5,557 bases of DNA from Casp-Chloro-G3 sp002816715 (GTDB taxonomy: Bacteria > Chloroflexota > Dehalococcoidia > Lucifugimonadales > UBA3495), in assembly GCA_027623815.1 (NCBI GenBank), contig JAQBUV010000124.1, forward strand, positions 1-5,557. The letters run 5' to 3'. The position numbers were made by a program, and so were the translations under genes. This document shows positions 1 to 5,557 of the stretch, piece by piece; position 1 is the stretch's first letter, and every line of letters begins with the position of its first letter. Below the pieces are notes generated by a model, which was given only the letters and a program-made list of their open reading frames with translations, did no database searches and was not told the DNA's origin.

Positions 1-677
1 TACCCCACATAACATCTCTGGTGGTACACAATTACTCCGCCCCGATGGTACGTTTTCTCTCCGCCCTTGACAACTTTTGGTAAAGCAGCGGCATAAATGC
101 TGGCTGGTTCCCCCGCCAGGTAGCGCAGGAAGTGTATTTTGTGGATGCCTCCATCGATGAGAATACCGCCGCCGTTCAAGTCCAGTTGGCTGCGCCAGCC
201 GTCGGGCCGGAAGGGTGCTTCTTCCTGCAACTGGATCAGCCGCAGGTCGCCAATGGCTCCGCTTGCCACCAACCGCTGGCATTCACGCACCGGGGCCATG
301 AACCGGTAGTTTTCCGCCACCATCAGGGTCACACCGGCTTGCTGGGCAGCGTCAATAATCTGCCTGCCTTCGGCCAGGGTGCGGGCGATGGGCTTCTCCA
401 CCAGGATGTGCTTTCCAGCCTGGGCCGCCATTCTGACGTGCTCCAGATGCAAATTGTGGGGAGTGCACAGATACATGGCGTCGATGAGCGGGTCGGTGGC
501 GGCGGTGGTGTAGGAACCGAAGGCCCCAGCGCCGCTGAATTTGTCCGAGTATTCTTGCGCCCTGGCCAAGTCACGGCTGGCGAAGAACAGGCCAACCCGG
601 TCTCGCAGAGGGAGGATGCCCTGGGCAAAGGTTCTGGCGAAGGCCCCGCATCCGACGATGCATAACCCAAGTTTCAT
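1..677 (-). CDS. Gfo/Idh/MocA-family NAD(P)-dependent oxidoreductase, partial (C-terminus beyond the left edge)
   Basis: This family carries out NAD(P)-dependent oxidation or reduction of sugars, inositols, dihydrodiols and similar substrates in the cytoplasm; the substrate cannot be told from this fragment. About 225 codons are present and the frame stays open to the window edge. Residues 4-14 (GLCIVGCGAFA) are the first Rossmann strand with its glycine-rich nucleotide-binding turn. Residues 61-75 (TDPLIDAMYLCTPHN) are the usual TPxxxH region. E94-K95-P96 is the family EKP motif with the catalytic lysine. GGGILIDGGIH at 169-179 supplies the Asp175 and His179 of the D-x3-H motif. The ATG at 677-675 is chosen because the first beta strand follows at once; an in-frame GTG lies 9 nt upstream and a stop 18 nt beyond that. 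No strong Shine-Dalgarno is seen. Full members have about 320-390 residues, so roughly a third is missing. The last 25 or so residues look less typical than the rest. The family is certain; the specific function is unknown. Confidence 0.93.
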   Translation of the reverse strand, partial: MKLGLCIVGCGAFARTFAQGILPLRDRVGLFFASRDLARAQEYSDKFSGAGAFGSYTTAATDPLIDAMYLCTPHNLHLEHVRMAAQAGKHILVEKPIARTLAEGRQIIDAAQQAGVTLMVAENYRFMAPVRECQRLVASGAIGDLRLIQLQEEAPFRPDGWRSQLDLNGGGILIDGGIHKIHFLRYLAGEPASIYAAALPKVVKGGEKTYHRGGVIVYHQRCYVG

Positions 678-718
678 TTCAAGCACTATCTCAAAACTCT
701 GCTAACTGACGAAAATTG

Positions 719-741
719 CCCTTCGACAGACTCAGGATGAG
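719..741. repeat. Possible dispersed intergenic repeat (CTTCGACAGACTCAGG type)
   Basis: The gap between the protease and the oxidoreductase contains CTTCGACAGACTCAGG at 721-736, preceded by CC and followed by ATGAG, so CTCA at 731-734 and TGAG at 738-741 form a small inverted repeat. From memory, near-identical strings (CCTTCGACAAGCTCAGG and relatives) are scattered between genes in many environmental bacterial genomes, including Chloroflexota. Only one copy is visible here, so calling it a repeat rests on that recollection and not on this window. Confidence 0.4.
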
Positions 742-758
742 CGGATTCAAAGCCACAT

Positions 759-777
759 TCTGAGATTAATTCTCAGA
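759..777. other. Perfect 7-bp hairpin downstream of the metalloprotease gene
   Basis: TCTGAGA (759-765) and TCTCAGA (771-777) are exact reverse complements around a TTAAT loop. It sits 14 nt past the protease stop codon and about 80 nt upstream of the oxidoreductase start. There is no T-run after it on either strand, and the stem is short with only three G-C pairs, so it is not a convincing intrinsic terminator. It may protect the mRNA 3' end, act as a weak terminator or bind a protein. The sequence symmetry is certain; any role is a guess. Confidence 0.45.
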
Positions 778-790
778 GATGATCTGGCGG

Positions 791-2812
791 TTATTCTGCT
801 GGTTCTACCGTGAGAGTGAAGGGTGCCGGTTGCAGAGTCTGGGGCGCTATGGCCGATACCGCCACCACCAGACGATCCAGTGTTTGGGGCGAATCAATCA
901 CCATTTCGCCAGAATAATTCTGGTCCAATTGCATTGTCGTGACCTGATTTTCTTGGTCGATCTGGATTATCTGGACAATGTAGTCTTGCTTGACTCGGTT
1001 GTTGATCAACACAAATCCGTCAGGCTGCCAGCCGCTGTCAGCTCCGCTTAGTCCAGCCTCAGGGATTGCAATGTTGCGGAAACAAAGACCGGGGCCGTTT
1101 AAGGCATCGTCGGTTACATACTGGAACCTGAGCAGAATCTCCTGTCCTGCGTAAATTGACAGGTCGATACTCTCATCAAGCCAGCCCCGGCTATCCCCGG
1201 TGTAACCCGCTCCAAAGCTGTTACCAATGGGATTCTCTGGGGAGGTGTGGGGTGTTTCCAGGATTTCCCAAGTGCGCCCCCGGTCGGTGGACACCTGTAC
1301 GTAGCCGTAGTCCCAGTCCTTCTCTAGCTGGTGCCAAACCTGGTAGCTCAGGTTTGCCTGGTTCTGACCTCGCAGGTCGATGGCGCGGGTCAAGGTTGAA
1401 CTGATCGAGTCGCCAGAATTGCTCCACCAACAGCCAGACTCGCCGACATCGGCCGGCAGCAGGGCAGCTTCGGTTGCACCCTGGAATCTCAGGCGCACCG
1501 GGCCGGACAGGGACGCTAACTCGATATATTCGACGGAGTATTGAGGTGTCTCTGATTTTACTTCAGCAAAGCCGGTTATTGTTCTGGTGGTTGATGCGTG
1601 GACATCGAGATCAGCGTAACCGTAGCGTCCGGTCGGTTCATCCAGGATATTGGCGATCACCCAGTCGGCGAAAACATTGTTGAACGTGACGCTGTAGCCC
1701 TGGCTTGCCAAATACTGATTTATGCCCTCTATACCATCAGCCGGTTCCTTGACCAACTCTTTCAGTTTTCCCCGCTGGCTGTAGTGTTCCGCCAGATAGT
1801 GGAAAAACAGGGCAGCGCCACCGTAATGGGCGAAGATGTTGGAGTTATCCAGGGGCCAGTGCACCAGCGAAATGGCGGGCGATCTCAAGAAGCGGCTAAT
1901 GCTGTTGCCCTGGTATCCGGCTGCTGAAACTGCCAGGTCGGAAAGGCCTTCATTGACCCAGGTTTCTTCAGAACCGTCGTTGTTCCAGTGGATGGCGTGC
2001 TGGAGTTCGTGGGCCAGTACCTCCAGATAGCTGGCGCCGCCAACATGCAGCGCCCGGACGTTGATGTAGATGGTCTCCCGCTGGTTGCTGTAGGGATACA
2101 CGTTCTGCGGATGTTCGTCGGAAGAACTGAAGTACCCGGCGACACCCTCAATCTCGGCATGAATGATGTTCAGATGGGGGTCATTATCAATCCCAGGCGA
2201 CCATTCCTGGCCGAAGGCGTCGGTCACCCGGGGGTAGATGGTGTTTTCGAATTCACGAGCGGCTCTTTCCAGATCAGACTGCAAAACGGGCTGCCCTTTT
2301 TCAACATACCAGTAGGCGTGGGGACTGGCCCAGCTTAGTTCAAATTCCGACTGATAGACGGTCAAGTTCCTGAAATCCACCAGCCAGAAAGCGTCTTCCC
2401 GCCCCGGCTGGTAACTGACCGGGTTCGGGTTGACCACCCGGGGAATGTCATTCGGGTCAATTTTTAGCTTTAGCTCTGCGGCCAACTGGTACAGGTCTCG
2501 GTCGGGGGCTGCTTCGATGTGGCTGAGTCTGGTTGAATCATCGACCGGATTTGCGCTATCTGGGTCGTCGATAATATCGGCGGGCAATCCAGGGACTGGG
2601 CGGTGGTCGGACATCGGGGTTGGCGCGGAAGTAGGCGCGCTAATTTGCACTGAAGGCGTCGCGGTTGGCAGTGAGGAAAGAGCGGGCGACGTTGGTATGC
2701 TGGCGGGAACATCTGCTACGGTGCAGCCGACCAGGGTCAAGGCGAGTAAAACGACACCGGCCCACCAGAAATGGCGGTGATTACGGCGGATTTGGTGGGG
2801 CAGTTTCATCAT
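791..2812 (-). CDS. Surface lipoprotein zinc metalloprotease with immune-inhibitor-A-like C-terminus
   Basis: A 673-residue protein predicted to be exported, lipid-anchored and proteolytic. Residues 1-30 form a lipoprotein signal: basic residues, a hydrophobic stretch (18-28) and lipobox L27-V-G-C30, where Cys30 would be acylated. Residues 31-68 are a Pro/Ser/Thr/Ala-rich linker. The catalytic region has H268-E-L-Q-H272, then 15 residues, then E288 in WVNEGLSDLA, which is a gluzincin-type zinc site (two His plus Glu, with E269 catalytic). This differs from the HExxHxxGxxD/H type of true M6 peptidases. Residues about 460-585, with VSTDRGRTWE, GWLDESIDLSIYAGQ and LRFQYVTDDA, match the MAM-like beta-sandwich I know from immune inhibitor A proteins. 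The tail 586-673 resembles their last segment. Two ATGs are adjacent (2812 and 2809); the choice hardly matters and no clear Shine-Dalgarno precedes either. It lies 120 nt after pth on the same strand, across an AT-richer gap where I found no good promoter. The substrate is unknown. Confidence 0.88.
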   Translation of the reverse strand: MMKLPHQIRRNHRHFWWAGVVLLALTLVGCTVADVPASIPTSPALSSLPTATPSVQISAPTSAPTPMSDHRPVPGLPADIIDDPDSANPVDDSTRLSHIEAAPDRDLYQLAAELKLKIDPNDIPRVVNPNPVSYQPGREDAFWLVDFRNLTVYQSEFELSWASPHAYWYVEKGQPVLQSDLERAAREFENTIYPRVTDAFGQEWSPGIDNDPHLNIIHAEIEGVAGYFSSSDEHPQNVYPYSNQRETIYINVRALHVGGASYLEVLAHELQHAIHWNNDGSEETWVNEGLSDLAVSAAGYQGNSISRFLRSPAISLVHWPLDNSNIFAHYGGAALFFHYLAEHYSQRGKLKELVKEPADGIEGINQYLASQGYSVTFNNVFADWVIANILDEPTGRYGYADLDVHASTTRTITGFAEVKSETPQYSVEYIELASLSGPVRLRFQGATEAALLPADVGESGCWWSNSGDSISSTLTRAIDLRGQNQANLSYQVWHQLEKDWDYGYVQVSTDRGRTWEILETPHTSPENPIGNSFGAGYTGDSRGWLDESIDLSIYAGQEILLRFQYVTDDALNGPGLCFRNIAIPEAGLSGADSGWQPDGFVLINNRVKQDYIVQIIQIDQENQVTTMQLDQNYSGEMVIDSPQTLDRLVVAVSAIAPQTLQPAPFTLTVEPAE

Positions 2813-2932
2813 TAAATAAACCGAAGGGCAACCGGGGTGGCCGGGGTTTCCTCATCTAGGAATCTCATATTCCAGCGGACACCTATGATTCCAATATACT
2901 TGAATGACATTGATATTCTATGCCTAAGTTAC

Positions 2933-3490
2933 TTAGTTGAACTGGCTCATGGCCTGGTCTATCCCTTCGGTCAACAGACAGTCCACTGCCTCAGCTACTC
3001 TTTCTACGGACTCGGCTATGATAGGTGATTCGTCCTTGGAGAATCCCCCGATAACGTGAGCGATATGGTGCCCCTCGGCGCTGGGCTTGCCAATGCCCAC
3101 TCTTATCCTGGGAAAGTCCTGGGTGCCCAGGGCGGCGATGATCGATTTGATGCCGTTGTGCCCAGCGTCGCTGCCAGAGGGGCGCAGCCGTAGCTTGCCC
3201 ACCGGCAGAGCCATCTCGTCGTAGATCACGATCAGGTCCTGGGGCTTGGCGCCGAAGCGGGCTAGCAAGTAGACAATACCCTCGCCGCTGTTGTTCATGA
3301 AGGTGCGGGGTTTGGCTAGGACAATGTCCTGCTCCAGATGTCGACCCCGTTCCAGAACCGCTTTGGCCCGCCGCTCCGACAGTTTGATGTCCCACTTTTG
3401 GGCCATCAGGTCGATGCAGCGGAAACCGATGTTGTGTCTGGTGCCTTGGTAACGAGGGCCGGGGTTGCCTAACCCGACAATAATGTGCAT
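2933..3490 (-). CDS. pth: Peptidyl-tRNA hydrolase (Pth, bacterial type)
   Basis: The enzyme cleaves the ester bond of peptidyl-tRNA that drops off stalled ribosomes and so recycles tRNA in the cytoplasm; it is normally essential. The 185 residues are of usual length (E. coli has 194) and complete. The N-terminus IIVGLGNPGPRY-x3-RHNIGF carries N9 and the catalytic H19, matching E. coli N10 and H20. KPRTFMNNSG at 60-69 supplies N66 (E. coli N68). YDEM at 90-93 supplies D91 (E. coli D93). AGHNGIKSI at 109-117 supplies N112 (E. coli N114); the usual first Gly of GGHNG is Ala here. RIRVGIGKP at 128-136 and the HVIGGFS region at 145-151 are also typical. The ATG at 3490-3488 gives the standard N-terminus. 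An AAGG stretch is 12 nt upstream, rather far for a Shine-Dalgarno, and a TACAAT hexamer lies only 6 nt upstream. Its neighbours are unrelated to translation. Confidence 0.97.
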   Translation of the reverse strand: MHIIVGLGNPGPRYQGTRHNIGFRCIDLMAQKWDIKLSERRAKAVLERGRHLEQDIVLAKPRTFMNNSGEGIVYLLARFGAKPQDLIVIYDEMALPVGKLRLRPSGSDAGHNGIKSIIAALGTQDFPRIRVGIGKPSAEGHHIAHVIGGFSKDESPIIAESVERVAEAVDCLLTEGIDQAMSQFN

Positions 3491-3525
3491 CTAGCTATTG
3501 TACCTTCATCCCCACCATGCTCCAA
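3491..3525 (-). promoter_or_regulatory. Candidate sigma70-type promoter for pth
   Basis: Read on the minus strand, TTGGAG (3525-3520) and TACAAT (3502-3497) are separated by exactly 17 nt. TACAAT differs from the TATAAT consensus at one base, while TTGGAG matches TTGACA only in its first three. The pth ATG begins 6 nt after the hexamer, so a start site at the usual distance would fall on or next to the start codon. The hexamer and spacing are seen directly; promoter activity is inferred, and the weak -35 keeps confidence modest. Confidence 0.4.
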
Positions 3526-3581
3526 CACCAGGCTGCTGACTCGACGGGGTTCCTTCCGTAAACATAGGTCCGCGCAGAAAA

Positions 3582-5491
3582 TCATACCAGCACCCGTCGG
3601 ATGAAGGATGCCAACTCCTCGGTGATGGTATTGGACAATGCCGAAAGGTCGCTGGCCTGCACGATCTTCAAAAAGTCTTCCAGGCTCTGGTCAACCTGGC
3701 CCTGTAGGATTTTATCGACCAGCAAATTGCTTAGCATACGGTTTTTCTCGCCCAACGCCGCGTCAATCTCTACAATCAGCCGGGACAGCCCATCAGTGTC
3801 CAGAGATAGTTCCAGAGTCAGCCCACAATTGGAGCATTGCGGCGCTACCTCCAGGTCGATACTCTTGGTTGCGACGTTGCAGGGAACTAAAGACGGGTCC
3901 AGCCCGGCCAGAGCCGACTCCAGACCAGCTCCGGCAGGTTGGCCCAAGTTCGGGATACTGTTCAGTAGTTCCAGCGCGTGCTGCTTCAAATGGGCGGCGT
4001 CCAAATTCCGGCGGTAGGCAATCAGGGACTGGTTCAGTTCTTGGTGCAGGGCGCGGTAGGCGATGGCGTAGCGGCTTTTGAAATCTGATATCTGCTGGGC
4101 CAAGGCTGGCCAAGGTCTGGAGAAACCCAGCAGACTGGCTGAAGCCACCGCCACGGCCAGGGCTTGACGTTCTATCGACAGTTCGGCCATTTCTGACGGG
4201 ACCGGCGCGCCCTCCAGGTAAGCCCACACGGCCTGCACCGCCGGGGCGGAGTCGGCTAGCTGGGCCAGCTTTCTAGCCTGGGCCAGGTCTTGTTCCAGCA
4301 GGCGGAAGTCGGCGTAGGTATTTCTCACTGATTCAGGTACCGACCGGAAGTCATCACCGGAGATGCGGGCCAGCCGATCTAGGGACTCGGACATGGCCTC
4401 AGACGCTTCGAGACTATTCCCAGGAACGTGGCTGAATAAGGCCAGCAGGTCTCTCCCACGCGAGACCAGCTCAGTGAGGGTTTCCACATCGCGGAGGAGT
4501 CGCTGCTCTGATGGGGAAGGGCTTTCTTCAATCGGCACTGGTTTCAGGTCGGGGGAGATGATTACCAGGTAGTTCAGGGAGTCGTTCCAACTGGCCGGGG
4601 TTGCCGGGCCAATGGTGTTGGCCCACTGACCGATTCGGGAATCCCAAATCAGATGGGGCAGCAGGTCGGCGGTCAGGCGATTGCCGTGCAGGGAGCGGCC
4701 ATTGCTCAGCGCCAGTTGATGGTCGTCGGACAGGCGCACCTCCTGTTCTGGGCTGGCCTGGCGCAGGTAAATCAGCAGGTACAGGCTGGCCAATGCGCCG
4801 GTAAGACCGACCTGATGCGCCAGGAAGTAGTATTGGTCAGACCAGGGCGCCGGTTCTGGTGACTGAGCCAGTTTGTCTCTAATCAGTTCCAATACCGGGC
4901 ATTGCTCAGGGGCGAATACTTCAGGCCTATCGGCTGAGGAAAGCCCCAACCCCACGCCAAGCTCAGCCAGGATGCTGGATGTAGTATCAGAACGTGGCCG
5001 GCCTCTGGTAAAGATGGCCCCAAACAGGTGACCGGCATCGTCCTGAGTGATGGGCCTGGAGAGAGCAGCCGAGTCTATGGGTAAATCCGGGTACGCATTG
5101 GACAACAGCCAGGCAGATACTCGGGAGAACCATGATACCGGGTCGGTGCCGCTGAAAAGTCCTTCCGGAACGCTACGATGCTCCGGGCCGGTCAGGACGG
5201 TGCCAGCGGAGTACCTGGTCACCTCCTGGGTCATTATCTCGTCTTCCAGACCCTTCTGGCGTTGTTGCAGGGTGCGCCGGATCAGGTCTGCCTCTGGATC
5301 ACGCTGCGCCAAATACAGGGCCTGGGTTTCTCGAATGGTGGCAATCTCGTCGGTTATCCGGTCCCGTTGGCGGTAAACGCCGCTGCCGGGCAAACATACG
5401 GCGATGCGGGAATCTTTAATTTGCGGTGCAGCGCCGGAGGGTGGGCGCGCCAACAGAACGACTCGGAAGTAAATGTCCCCGGTTAAAGGAT
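3582..5491 (-). pseudogene. C-terminal remnant of a large protein, possibly a DUF6079/PglY-like BREX ATPase, cut by an insertion sequence
   Basis: About 635 codons are open from the insertion boundary to a TGA at 3584-3582. No credible start exists: there is no ATG or GTG near the upper end, and the TTG at 5453-5451 lacks a ribosome-binding site while coding-like residues continue above it (PLTGDIYFRVV). Residues below are numbered from that TTG. 33-75 is a charged, probably helical stretch; 113-147 holds AWLLSNAYPDLPI; 205-232 is hydrophobic but not a clear membrane span; 312-480 is rich in predicted helices; and 499-545 holds SIPNLGQPAGAG, C525 and C540-S-N-C543, a probable half zinc ribbon. 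551-623 is helical. The pattern of LNxxP, then a Cys, then PxCxxC followed by a helical tail resembles, from memory, the end of DUF6079/PglY proteins of about 1,200 residues, which would place a P-loop ATPase domain in the missing half. No Walker motif is present here. Truncation is well supported; the family is tentative. Confidence 0.6.
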
Positions 5492-5557
5492 TGAGGTGGA
5501 CCCCAAAAATCGGACAGGTGGTTAAGATAGAGTCCCGCTCCTAGAATGAGGGAAATA
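5492..5557 (+). mobile_element. Left end of an IS3-family-like insertion sequence, partial
   Basis: GGACCCCAAAAATCGGACA at 5498-5516 has the TG..CCCC....GACA form of IS3-family terminal inverted repeats. The tip is probably the TG at 5492, which would give a 25-nt terminal repeat with a second TG at 5497, although an end at 5497 is also possible. The following 40 nt (5517-5557) look like the usual short leader before the first transposase frame. They include GAGGG at 5548-5552, a likely ribosome-binding site for a plus-strand orfA starting at or just past the edge; an ATG at 5546-5548 is another candidate. The minus-strand frame of the neighbouring gene runs through the tip and hits a TAG at 5543-5541, as expected of a chance fusion. 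Neither the transposase nor the other end is visible, so the family assignment rests on the terminus alone. Confidence 0.65.

Noticed and set aside
132..665. Long plus-strand open frame opposite the oxidoreductase
   Set aside because: Antisense shadow of a strongly motif-supported minus-strand gene; its translation is low-complexity and matches nothing I recognise.
759..777. The 7-bp hairpin as an intrinsic terminator
   Set aside because: It lacks a T-tract on either strand and has a weak stem, so it is listed only as a hairpin.
1988..2338. Plus-strand open frame opposite the metalloprotease catalytic region
   Set aside because: It lies opposite the HELQH-coding region and follows its GC-rich codon pattern; there is no start signal or recognisable domain.
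2830..2847. Tandem CCGGGGT units upstream of the metalloprotease
   Set aside because: Only two imperfectly spaced copies of a 7-mer in GC-rich sequence; too short to call a repeat.
2859..2935. Short inverted repeats (GGAAT/ATTCC at 2859-2873, TAAGT/ACTTA around the pth stop) as terminator or operator
   Set aside because: Arms of only 5 bp with no T-run; such symmetry is expected by chance in an AT-richer 120-nt gap, and no promoter with good -35/-10 spacing was found for the protease.
3491..3581. Terminator between the truncated gene and pth
   Set aside because: No stable stem followed by T residues is visible in this 91-nt gap; read-through into pth cannot be excluded.
3638..4227. Overlapping open frames on both strands within the 3582-5491 gene
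   Set aside because: Pro/Arg/Gly-rich translations typical of off-frame reading in GC-rich DNA, nested within a longer frame with a Cys-x2-Cys motif and coherent helical segments.
5451..5453. TTG as a genuine start for the right-hand gene
   Set aside because: No ribosome-binding site precedes it, and plausible protein sequence continues upstream to the IS-like terminus, so truncation explains the missing start better.

Overview
The window is GC-rich and reads almost entirely on the minus strand. From right to left in the direction of transcription it holds four things: the left end of an IS3-type insertion sequence; the C-terminal remnant of a large protein that the insertion interrupts; a complete peptidyl-tRNA hydrolase gene (pth) followed by a complete surface lipoprotein metalloprotease; and the first 225 codons of a Gfo/Idh/MocA-family oxidoreductase, cut by the left edge. 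The lipoprotein's Pro/Ser/Thr-rich linker, its immune-inhibitor-A-like C-terminus and a TTCGACAGACTCAGG-type intergenic motif suggest a Chloroflexota-like bacterium. That assignment is an inference from style, not from a marker gene.

Layout. At 1-677 (-) is the NAD(P)-dependent oxidoreductase N-terminus with its Rossmann, EKP and D-x3-H motifs. At 678-790 is a gap with a 7-bp perfect hairpin and a possible dispersed repeat. At 791-2812 (-) is the 673-residue lipoprotein with HELQH plus a downstream Glu. At 2813-2932 is an AT-richer gap in which I find no convincing promoter. At 2933-3490 (-) is pth with all its expected active-site residues; its start lies just 6 nt below a TACAAT hexamer, which hints at a leaderless transcript. 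At 3582 to about 5491 (-) is a coding region with no credible start. It ends in a Cys-x14-Cys-x2-Cys pattern and resembles, from memory, the C-terminal part of DUF6079/PglY-like BREX ATPases. From about 5492 to the right edge is the IS3-like end, with its transposase gene presumably starting at or just beyond the edge on the plus strand.

The genes do not form an obvious pathway. pth is housekeeping, the protease acts at the cell surface, and the oxidoreductase is metabolic. The most notable point is the broken large gene: if its family assignment holds, this is a phage-defence ATPase disrupted by a transposon beside a housekeeping gene. The N-terminal half and the rest of any defence cluster would lie to the right, beyond the insertion.
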